Below are positions 47,501-59,500 of a stretch of 64,000 nt of DNA, in pieces. Both the position numbers and the translations under genes were made by a program. A model generated the notes under the pieces. That model made no database searches, was not told the origin of the DNA, and worked only from the letters and a program-made list of their open reading frames with translations. The stretch is from Escallonia rubra (Eukaryota; Streptophyta; Magnoliopsida; Escalloniales; Escalloniaceae). The stretch is from assembly GCA_033065855.1 (NCBI GenBank), contig JAVXUO010001102.1, positions 1 to 64,000 of the forward strand, read 5' to 3'. Every line of letters begins with the position of its first letter. The first letter of the stretch is position 1.

Positions 47501-50500
47501 AAAAGATGACCACGTATGACAGCATCAAGAATTCTTGACCCGGACCTGATTATTGCACTATTATATCATGCATTAATGACTATGCTTATGGGACACATGT
47601 ATGGAAAGTTTACCTTGAAGCAGTATTCAGTTACTCTGTGTTACCTTGTTTCTTAACGAAAAACACCTCTCATGGTGCGGTTTCTTAGCAAGGACCCCTA
47701 CCAATTTATTAGCACCAAAAAATTGGTAGTTATGGACGGGCTGGAGCAGGTGGGTGTGGGGGGTTTGTGGGGGGGAGGGGGAGGGGGGGGGGGGGAGGGG
47801 AGCTTACTATGAGAGAAAAGGGTATGGTAGGCTGCGGCGGACATAACTAACCTTACCTGTAAAGAAAATGTCGTAGAAGAAGAAACTAAATGTGCAAAAG
47901 CAGCAAGACTTTCTATAGCTGTAAATTCTAACCCTATTAAGAATAAAAGCTTCTTATAGTAGTTTGAATATCAAGAAGGCCCCAGAACTATCACTGGTCG
48001 ATCTACCACCAGCGCAGATACTTTGACAAGAAGACGCATCAGTGTTCAATTTCAAGCATTTGTCTCCTAGAGGAATCCGTCTAATCCATATTCCAGGTTA
48101 AGATATGCTTTTTTGATAGGAATACGAAGAGCCTCCAACATAATCCTTTCTTAAAATAAGAACAGATTTACGGCTTTATGCACATGACTTCTCAAAATAT
48201 CAGCACATAAGTGCCAAGCTTAGTAATACCGGCAGCCACATCAATGTCCTCATGAATCATTTTGTTTCTTTGGTTCCAAATTTCCCAGCATGAGCAGCAA
48301 AAATATTATCATTTCAACCAAACCTGCTTGAATTGAAGCTTAGAGTGAAGCAACCAAGCATTTTCTCTAAAGAAGAAAAGGAAGGAGTGGACAGGCTGAA
48401 ACCTGATAAAAGACTGACCATTTCATTTTTAGCAGTAGAACCCTGAAGACAGAGATGAGCCAAAGTTTCCTGCTGAGAGTGGCTGAATAGAAGCATTTGG
48501 AAGGAAAGGAGTGCCCAATCTCTTGAGGATATTGTCAATAGGATTCGCATTCCATAATAGCTTCTAAAAGAAAGAGATTTATCTATATCTATGTTTACCT
48601 ATGCTATGCATAAAAGCACGCAGGGGGTTAGATGGCTAATTCCCTGCCCCCCAAAAAAATTACAGCTTTTAAGTTTGATAGAGTAGAAAGAAATAATGGT
48701 GCCTTTTTTTTTTTTTGGGTTTTTCCATTTTTTTTTTGAATATTAGAATCCTTTTACAAGCACGCCAACTCAGATATTGTTACTCACGGTTATCACACAA
48801 CATATTCAACAAAGCGCAGGTAATTCTTAAACCATGCATGACATCAAAATTTCAACTACTCAAAACAACCTAACATGTTATCCTTTATAGTCTTCAGAGT
48901 TTTAAGCTTTCTAATGCCACAACTAGACTTCAGTTTATCTGCACAGTTAGATGTGTTATCTCATGTATTCGAGAAATTTATGGTGGTGAATAAAGTTTTC
49001 GGAGGGTGTGCAATTTTATTCAGTTAAACTTGCATTGGCTGAGGTCACGCCAAAGGCTCAAGGAAAAGGTGTTCTAAGTTTTATTTTTTTTCAACAACTT
49101 TTTTTGGTTACCCATTATCTAAACATGAAAATGATTTTTTTTTTTCCTATCTGCGAATATCTCATATTTCACAGTATATATTTGGCTCATAGTAGGCTTT
49201 TTTTACTAGGGCATGTTGGTCTCTTGAGTTGCTTTCTTTTATTGATTTTTGACTTTTGAGTATTATGTGTGGGCTGTAATTGTGAGATGCATAGTTAAAG
49301 GGAATAAGTAGCGTCTCAAGTGCAGAATTTCTTGTATAAGAAACTCTTGGGAGACAATAGGTGGCAGAAACTTAGCAAGCGTGCTAGATCAGAGCCCGAC
49401 TATATTGCCTTCACTCTTTCATACTGTTAAGATAATGATAAGGCTCTGAGACGAATAATTCTCTGATTCCATCTAAAGTTTACATGTTTTGAACAGCCTC
49501 TTATCGGCTACTATGAGATGTATTCTTTCACAATATATATGCACTCTCTCACTCGCACACACACCTGCACTACTCTCTGTCCGTCTCTGTCGCTCTTTGT
49601 CTGTCTCTATCCTATTTTCTGGTCATAAATATCCATTTTCCATAGTAAATAATGGAAATCATCCGCTGGTTCTTCTTCTCATGTATTATGTACATTATCT
49701 TGCAGATTGAACTTAGGAGGGCATATAATTGTGAAATCATGCTTACAAAAGTTAAGGTTCCTTTGCCTGATTTGATGGTAAGCCCAACCTTCCATGTGTT
49801 TTTGTAGTTTTACTTCCTTTCTGTTTTCACTTTTTCGTTCACTGTTTCACTTGGACTTCATGTACCAGACAATCTCTCCCTCCTCCCTCAACAAAAATAT
49901 AGAAAATTAGCAGTGAAGGAACAAAACATCAAGATGCTCACATATACCGGAAACCAAAGTTCACAATGTTCCTTCTAAATTGATGATCAACTTGATTTTC
50001 TCCTCCTGAATTTGCATGATATATAAGCTCCATAATTATATTATTGTTTACGTTGAATCCAATCAGGTGCTTTGCTGTCAACCATATGATGCCGTTTACA
50101 TTTTCAACTATTGCTTAATTGCACCTTTGACTAGCATTATGGGAATTTGACATTTGTTGTCATGCGGATTTAGTTATAATTTGAACAAGCAACTGAAGCA
50201 TCTTTGCCAATTATCATCCCTCTAATGTTTCATCCATACGCAAGGCAAGGTGCCTTTCTCTTGTGTGTTTAATTAAGTAAGAAGGAAAAGAGGAAGGAAA
50301 GAGAGGATTTTGATGGATTTATCATAGTACCATTTTAAACGAATTAAATATAGACTTTTAATTGGCTAAAAAGGTCAAATGAATGGGCCACATGCTTTCC
50401 TTCCCTCTTTTGCCCATTACTATGCGGGATGAATATGGTGGATTGTTGGAAATTCAGAATTGATGGAAATCCCAAGATTTCTGGGACTGATTTATATTTC

Positions 50501-53500
50501 CAAGTATAGGAGATTAGCTGTAAATTAGTAGCTGTAAATTAGTGAAATCTTCCTAGATTAGCAACATGTCAAACTTTCCTAGAATAGCAATATGTCAAAC
50601 CTTCCTAGAATAGCGATACGTTGTTGTATAAAGGTCTTGTACTGAATCATTTTGAGGATATAGAATTCCAGAATTTTCCTCATGGTATCAGAGCTTTAGG
50701 AAACCTCGACACACAGGCCTTCATTGCCAAGACCATAGTATTGTTTGTTTGTGCTCTGCTTCTACCCTGTTTTCTGGTCAAAAACAGAGTTTTTTTTTTT
50801 TTTTTGCACACTATATGTTCAGCCTTCATTGCTGAAATTTCTTACAGCAGTTTCTGTTCTTATTCTCCGGCCTTTATAGCCCTTTGTCCAATTTTTTCTT
50901 CCCATTGATCTTCATCACCATTCTTTTCCCTTTACTTCCTATTTCAAAGGGGTTTCAACATGTCTTCCATGTCTTACACAACTGAGAGAACTCCCAGTGC
51001 CCAATCCGAAGAGGTGACACTCAATCAAACAGTAGGAGAATTACAAAACATTCAATCTGCCTACAGATTGAATGGCAAAAATTATATGAAGTGGTCTCAA
51101 TTGGTGCGGACTTTTTTGAAAGGAAAGGGAAAATTGAGTCATCTCCTTGGCACTGGGCCCAAGAAGGGAGATCCCAGATTTGATGCTTGGGATGAAGAAG
51201 ACTCCATGGTCATGTCTTGGCTATGGAATTCCATGTTGCCAGAAATTAGTGATACGTTTATGTTTCTACCAACGTCTAAAGAAATATGGGAAGCCGCACA
51301 ACAGACCTATTCTAAGGTCAAGGATGCTGCTCGAGTCTTTGAGATTAAGAGTAAAATCTCGGACACCAAACAAGGAGATCGCTCAGTCACTGAGTACGCG
51401 AATCTCTTGAAGAATCTATGGCAAGAGATGGATCATTATAGGTGCATTGAGATGAAGTGCAGCGATGATGCAGCTGTGTTAAAGAACTTCATTGAAAAGG
51501 ATCGAACTTATGATTTTCTCGCCGGTTTAAATATTGAGTTTGATCAAGTGAGAATTCAGATTTTGGGAAAAGAGGAGTTACCCTCATTGAATGAGACCAT
51601 CTCCATCATCAATGCTGAAGAAAGTCGAAGGGGAGTGATGCTTTATGCTCAACCAGTTGAAGAATCAGCAATGTTGGGGAAAATTATTGACAAGAACCTG
51701 AAGTTTAATGCTGAAAAAGCATCAGCCTCCCATACTGTAAATTCAGAAGCTGGGCGAATGGAGTCTCGGCCATTAAGCAAGGATAAAATGTGGTGTACTT
51801 ACTGTAAAAAGCCTCGTCATACCAAAGAGCAATGCTGGAAGCTTCATGGAAAACCACCAAGTTCTCACTGGAATGCAGGACCTAGAAGTGAAAAATTGCG
51901 AAGCCAGGTGCACATGACTCAATCTAGGGAAGACATGTCCCATGCTGATGTAAATTCCAGCGGCAGAGAGGAGAATGGATTCAACAAAGAAGACATAGGA
52001 AGTCTCAGATCACTCCTTGATTCATTAGAGAAGTCTAAAGGTACTTGTTCCTTGGCACAATCAGGTAAGCTTCATTCCTCGTATGCTTTAAGTGCCTATA
52101 GTTCAGATTTTTCAAATTCCTGGGTTATTGATTCCGGGGCAACTGATCATATGACCCATTCTTCACACAAATTCCTCACTTACCATCCCTGTCCTAGCAA
52201 CAGAAAAATAGCCATTGCTGATGGATCCCTGGCCACTGTTGCCGGCCAAGGAAACATCGTCCTAAGTCCATCCATTACCCTAAAAAACGTGCTACATGTA
52301 CCTAAGTTATCTACAAATCTTGTGTCTATACATCAACTTGTAAAGGATCTAAACTGTAGTGTGGTGTTTTCTCGTACTTCTTGTGTATTTCAGGACCAAG
52401 TTACGAGGAGGATGATTGGACATGCTAGGGTAAGACATGGTCTTTATTATCTTGAGTTACCTAGTGGCCAAGTGAATAATGGGAACAACTCACCTCTCTC
52501 GTTTCTCTCCAGCAATCCTCATTCCAACAAAGACCGAATTTGGCTTCATCATCTTCGACTCGGACATCCTTCCTTTAGCATTCTTAGTGTCATGTTTCCA
52601 TATTTGTTCAAAAATGTCGATGCAAATGATTTTCACTGTGATGTTTGTGAATTTGCTAAGCACCGACGTGTTTCCTTTCCTTTGAGTAATAAGAGAACTA
52701 CAGTTCCTTTTTCTTTGATCCACAGTGACATTTGGGGTCCATCTCGAGTCACCAACATTTCAGGGGCTCGTTGGTTTGTCTCATTCATTGATGATTGCAC
52801 TCGGGTTTCATGGATTTATTTGCTAAAACAAAAATCTGATGTGAGCAACATTTTTCCTATTTTTCATACAATGGTCAAAGCTCAATTTAACATTGGAATT
52901 AAGAGGTTGAGGACAGATAATGCTAGAGACTACTTTAATCAAATTTTGTCTCCATACTTTCTAAAGGAGGGAATCATTCATGAATCATCATGTGTTGACA
53001 CACCCCAACAAAATGGGGTTGCCGAAAGAAAAAATGGTCATCTTTTAGCCTCTGTTCGTGCACTTTTGTTCCAAAAGAATGTTCCAAAAATCTTTTGGGG
53101 GGAAGCTGTCCTCACTGCTGCTCACCTAATAAATCGTATCCCATCTCGAGTCTTGGATTTTAAAAGTCCAATGGAGGTGCTTTCTCAGTATTTTCCAGAC
53201 TTTAATGTGTCAACTAAGTTAGATCCTAAAGTTTTCGGATGTGTCTCATTTGTTCATGTTCACTCCAGTGGTCGGAGCAAACTAGATCCTAGAGCTGTCA
53301 AGTGTGTCTTCATAGGATATTCACCTACTCAGAAAGGATATAAGTGCTACGATCCTACCACTCGTAAAACTTATGTTTCAGCCGATGTCACATTTGTTGA
53401 AGAAGAAAGTTACTTTTCTAGTCCTTATCTTCAGGGGGATACATCATCTATGGAAGATAAGGATCTGTTTTTGAGAGAACCATCAATGTTAGTTAAAACA

Positions 53501-56500
53501 TCTCCTGTGCAAACTAAATCCACTCCTGAAGTGGAACTCATTTCTAGAGGGGATTCTGAAGCCAAACCAATTGAATCATTTCCAAATCTTTTCGAAGAAC
53601 CATCGAGGCCAATAAACCCTACACTTACAATGCCACTAAAGGTCTACTCAAGAAGAATTAAGCCCGTGATCAATCCTGTGCAAGTTCAAGAAACTGAATC
53701 GTCACTTGGGAATGAGGTAAGTTCTTTAACTGGGGTACCACCTACTATCCTTGATTTAGATCTGCCCATAGCCACAAGAAAGGGTGTCAGAAAGTGCACA
53801 CAACATCCTTTATCCAATTTTCTGTCCTTTGAAAAATTATCAACTTCACACAAAAGCTTTATTGCTCATCTAAACACTATAGCCATCCCACAAACATTAT
53901 CTGAGGCACTTGGTAAAGAGGAATGGAAGCATGCAATGAGAATAGAGATGGAGGCCTTGGAGAAGAATAAAACATGGGAACTAGTGGAATTAACAACTGG
54001 AAAGCGACCAGTAGGGTGCAAATGGGTCTTCACAGTGAAGTATAAGTCCGATGGATCCATTGAAAGGTACAAAGCGAGACTAGTAGCCAAGGGATATACA
54101 CAAGCCTATGGGGTGGATTATCAGGAGACATTTGCTCCAGTGGCGAAGATGAATACAGTTAGGGTGTTGTTATCTCTAGCAGCAAACTATGATTGGACTT
54201 TAGAACAGTTTGATGTGAAGAATGCCTTTTTACATGGAGATCTTGAGGAGGAAATCTATATGGAAGTTCCACCTGGCTTTGGCATAAATCTGGGTAAAAA
54301 CAAAGTGTGCAGACTAAGAAAGGCATTGTATGGGCTCAAACAATCTCCTCGGGCATGGTTTGGAAGATTTACTAAAGCAATGTTGAATATGAAGTACAAA
54401 CAGAGCCAGGGCGATCATACATTGTTTATCAAGCATTCAGCTTCAGGGGGAGTTACGGTGTTGATAGTTTATGTTGATGATATTATAGTAACTGGAAATG
54501 ATTCAGATGAAAAGGAAGCTCTTCGCAAGTATTTAGCAAACGAATTTGAAATAAAGGATCTTGGAAAATTAAAGTACTTCTTAGGAATAGAAGTAGCTCG
54601 GTCCAAGGAAGGAATCTTTGTTTCACAGCAGAAATATGTTCTTGATCTGCTAGAAGAAACAGGTAAACTCGGTTGTAGACCATCGGACACGCCTATTGAG
54701 CCAAATCATAGATTGGCAGAGTTCATGGAAGGAGAACCAACAGACAAAGGCATGTACCAACGACTTGTTGGGAAACTAATCTATCTGTCACACACGCGGC
54801 CTGATATTGCATACGCCGTGAGTGTGGTGAGTCAGTTCATGCAAAACCCTAAGGATGTCCATCTCCATGCAGTATACCAGATCTTACAATATCTGAAAGG
54901 CAGCCCAGGAAGAGGGATTCTTTTTAGAAAGGGCACAAATATGGAACTAGAAGCATATACAGATGCTGATTATGCTGGCTCTCTTACTGACAGAAGATCA
55001 ACTTCTGGGTATTGTACCTTTCTTGGTGGAAATTTAGTAACCTGGAGGAGTAAGAAACAACCAGTTGTGGCAAGATCTAGTTCAGAGGCAGAGTTTCGTT
55101 CGATGGCACAAGGTATTTGTGAGTTGTTATGGCTCAAGATTATCCTCAATGACTTGAAGATTAAATTAGAGACCCCAATGAAGCTTTATTGTGACAACAA
55201 GTCTGCAATCAACATTGCACATAATCCGGTTCAGCATGACAGAACTAAACACGTGGAAGTTGACCGACATTTCATAAAGGAGAAGCTTGAAAGTGGATTG
55301 ATTTGCACTCCCTACATATCTACGGAGGGCCAATTAGCAGACATCTTGACTAAAGGATTGGCAAGTTCAGTATTTTACAGGATTGTGAGCAAGCTAGGGA
55401 TGGAAAATATCTACTCCCCAGCTTGAGGGGGAGTGTTGGAAATTCAGAATTGATGGAAATCCCAAGATTTCTGGGACTGATTTATATTTCCAAGTATAGG
55501 AGATTAGCTGTAAATTAGTAGCTGTAAATTAGTGAAATCTTCCTAGATTAGCAACATGTCAAACTTTCCTAGAATAGCAATATGTCAAACCTTCCTAGAA
55601 TAGCGATACGTTGTTGTATAAAGGTCTTGTACTGAATCATTTTGAGGATATAGAATTCCAGAATTTTCCTCATGGATCAATAAAGATAGTGCATCCTCCC
55701 TGCTTTCTCCCCGTCCCCCTTCTCTCCTACCAAACGAAGGAAAATCCACCAACCCTTTACTTTCCCTTTAAACTGTGTTTGGATTGAGTTGTAGATGAGT
55801 ACATTTGGAACCAATTTTTAGAGGGCCACGTGGCATTAAGTTGCCTATGAAAATAATTTATGGGGAGTGATCAGCTGACATGCGACTTTCAAGTGTTAGA
55901 GTGCACTTTTCAATTGTCAAACTGAAAGTTGCCAAGTGATAAATAACTTAATGATCAAAAGGTATAAGAAATTGTCCTATTTATCTTTTATGTTATCACT
56001 TAGACATTTTCTTTTCATAAAAGCAAGGAAAAGAAAAGAAAAGAAAGAAGTTATTATCTCTTTAAAACAAAATTGAAAGATAAGGAGATAATGGAGATAG
56101 AGGTTAGATTCTATTTCATCCCATATCTACAGCAAGGTAGGTACATTTGGGGGATCTTCTGGCTTCTGGTGGTTTATAGACTTTTGACATCGAGAGAGAG
56201 AGAGAGGTCTTCTGCACAACTTCTTAGCTCAAGCCTCCGACGTCAAGAGAAAGCCTCGAACCTTCGATTTCAATGTGTTTGCTCGCCGGAAATCACACAC
56301 ATCTGCCATTTTATTCTGGATCATGCTGCTAGGCCCTCGGGTTGGCATAAAATTTGTCGTCCTTCTACATTAACTCCAAAGGATGATGTCGTCGGATTTG
56401 AAATCACATCGCCAGGCCCTTGAATTTACATTACGAATCTGCTATCTTTTTGCATCACTTCGAGAAGATCTCGCCTTTGAAATTGGGACTACGTAACCCG

Positions 56501-59500
56501 ACCCTCGAATCAATACATGTTGTATAAGGGAATTAACCAGGGGATTTGTTGCATTTATTTCTCGCGTTATACCTGATACACAGAATTTGTAATTCCAAAT
56601 TTTTGGCACGAGCAGTAGAATCGTCCCTGCGTCTCATATCTTTTCTTTATCTACAAAGTTCTCATATCTCAAATCTTTTCATTAATGGCTCCTAATATCG
56701 ACAAGTCAAATCTTGCTCGCGCAAAGGTTGTTGACACCAGGTACCCATCTGCTGCCCCTATTGGCTCAAAAGAAACAGCTCCAACTAGTGGTGTAGTGAC
56801 ACGGCCTACGATGGCTATGGAGCAGGCAAGCTCTCAGGGGCTTCCTCCGCTCAAGGAGATCCTTCTTTTTGACCTTGGCCAGTCAAAGCAAGCTCCGGGT
56901 TTGACTCCCCTGAATGCAAAGGACTCGTGTGAAAACTTCAATTATTTGAATGCAAATACATTGTTGCTACCGTCTAAACGGTGCGATCACAGCCTGCCAT
57001 TCCGAGATATCTACCTCAAGCCCTATTAGCCCGTTTGTTCGCGAAGGTGATGGAGGCGATGAGTCAAGTAGTGGATCTGCACCCGTTATTCCTCATGAGA
57101 CCACTTTCTAAAGTCATCTTGTCAACAAGCTTTGCTAGCGCTGGTGTTACCTTTTCAGGAACTATGTTATGGCCACTGATGCTCAACCTATTGAAGAGCA
57201 GGTGGCTAGTTTGGCAAAAGCCGTGTAAGCACTTACGAGAACCATGTAACACCGTGATCTTCAAATTGCCATGCTTTTGAGCAAATTGGATTATTAAGGG
57301 AAGGCAGAGTCCAGCATGGCCAATGGAAATAAAGGATAACAAAGCATCCACACCGAAATTGTAAGCACCATTGGCCAATGCAAATAATTAAGTTCTTTGC
57401 TAAGCACTTCATGGAAGGGGAAAGTGCCTTTTGAAAGGGCAAGTGAAATCACTCGACACATTATCAAGCAAGCTGGAGTCTTTGTTTCTAGCCAGCAGAA
57501 ATTTGATTTCCTTACGGTCTGCTCTAAGAATAGAATCCGTAGGCAAGGGCTGAATATTCACCTAGGACAATCCAGCTTCCTGTGATAAAGCTTGAGTATT
57601 TGCAGCCCTAAGCTACGTAAATAAGGCTGAACTGAGAGAGGGGGGGGGGGGGAAGAGAGACAGGTGCCGGAGAGGAGATAAATGGAAGAAATCTGGTTGT
57701 TTCAAATTCCTTTAGCACAATTTAAACGATGGAGTCTGGTCAAGGAATTTTTTAAAATCCTCTGCAAACATAAAATCTGCACTTGAAATACCAGATCCAA
57801 CAAGAATCTTACTCTTTCTATCCTATATCTTTCCCCCTACGAACGAGCCTTAAAATAGCGCCATTAGAAGGTAGAATGTAAAAACCTCTAAGAAGGTCCG
57901 TGATGTGCAATACTAATGCAGTCCAAGAGTGCAGTAAGGGCAGGCCCAAGCAAGGCAAATTGGAAGGTAATCTGGTTCGGTTTTAAGGCAGGATATGGAT
58001 GCTTCAAATGCATGACCAAAGGCTCAGTCTGGTATGCAGCGCCAAATACACCAAGGGACCGATATGGGAATTTTGGACTGATTCTCTGCTGATCTTATGC
58101 AAGTATCTTGTTCTTTCATATGGGAAATAATGGTCACTGCTGATGATTTTCTGACAGGGAATCAGCTGTCCACTTATTGGAAATCCTACATAGTTTCAAC
58201 TTTTCATATCCCTAAAATTCTGCAGATGTTCCCCTTAAGGCATTAAGTTTTCCTATATGAAGTTTTGTGCTTGCTTTTTTAGAAGCCAATTGAAGATAGT
58301 AAAAAATTTCAGCTGTGCAATTGCTGTGTTATGCACTATTTATCTCTTGAGTGTGATGCTCAAGAACCTTTGAACCCTAAGCCAAAGCTTCAAATAAACA
58401 GCCTCCAAACAACATATTTCCTTGCCCTTTCAGTTCTCAAAATCACGTTCCCTTGTTGAGCCCATAATCTAACTAACGAGGCCCAAAATGTCATCCTTCC
58501 CACTGCGTCCTGCATTAGTTGGATATCAGAGCGAATTGTCCTGTTTAATGTGAAGTTTTAATTGCAAAATTTGGGGGTCGAGATCCCACATTTCACAAGA
58601 AGTGGTGTTCCGTCGTAACTCTCAAGTTGGCTTGCTTAATTTGAGAAATATTTCGATTTACGCAACTCGTCGGATGGTTGGAGAGTGAATTTCACTAGAA
58701 TGACACTTTTTGGGATGGCAGAAATCTGGTGGTTCCATATTGTGGCTGAATTAAGAAGATTGGAACGGTCGCAAATAAGTGCAGGGGAAGGGATGATATC
58801 AAAGCTTGCAAGAAGTGTACATGCCCATAATTTATATTGGTAAGTTGTGTGAACGACCTGATAATTTAAAGCAGGGCAAAGTGTCGGCACAGTACATTTT
58901 AAGATTTTGCGAACCAAAAGCTAAAAGTCAAGTCGTGGAAGACACCTGCCAAAAACTATTTCAATCATGGCCAGTTTGAATGTTGGTGTAATGTGAGAAA
59001 TGCTTGGACAAGCACTATATCCCGTAGAGCATGCCTTCAAACTTGCACTCAATGTGGGGGAGTACTTGATATATGTAACGAAGGTAAGTTTGATTCGATC
59101 CCAGGAGGCAGGGACTAGAAGTTCTAACAATTGCGATTGTGGTCTAAAGGCTGCACCTTGTCAAGAAAGTAAGTGAAATCCTCCTACATCAGTCGCAGAA
59201 GAAATTTCAAAGCTGATAGTGAAGTTTTTAAATTAGTGACTGAAAAAACTCAATGAGTAAGATGTTGGTCCCACTATGGATGTGCCTCCAGAGAAAGAAA
59301 GTATGTCTTCCACCTTCTCTGATGCGGTGCTCAAAGCTTTGTGATATCCAAACCACTGTAGATCTTTCTCCAAGGCCTCATTCACCCTGTTATCTACCAT
59401 CATTCGTGAAAATTAGGATGGAGAGCCAAGCATGCAACCAACTCACGCTGCAGTAAACGATAACGAGAAAGTGGTATAGATAAACTCCTTTCCAAAAGTT

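Larger units (their letters stand above)
50444..55672 (+). mobile_element. Intact Ty1/copia retrotransposon in formin intron 6
   Basis: 5229 bp with 239-bp LTRs at 50444-50682 and 55434-55672 that look identical base for base. The flanks are the perfect 5-bp target duplication TGGAT (50439-50443 and 55673-55677). The initiator-Met primer site TGGTATCAGAGC (50683-50694) abuts the 5' LTR, and a purine tract (gagggggag, 55425-55433) abuts the 3' LTR. One uninterrupted frame covers the full polyprotein. It lies in the same orientation as the formin gene. Identical LTRs imply a very recent insertion, and nothing visible prevents activity. Confidence 0.96.

Noticed and set aside
52490..54690. Minus-strand frames inside the copia element
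   Set aside because: Antisense shadows of the polyprotein.
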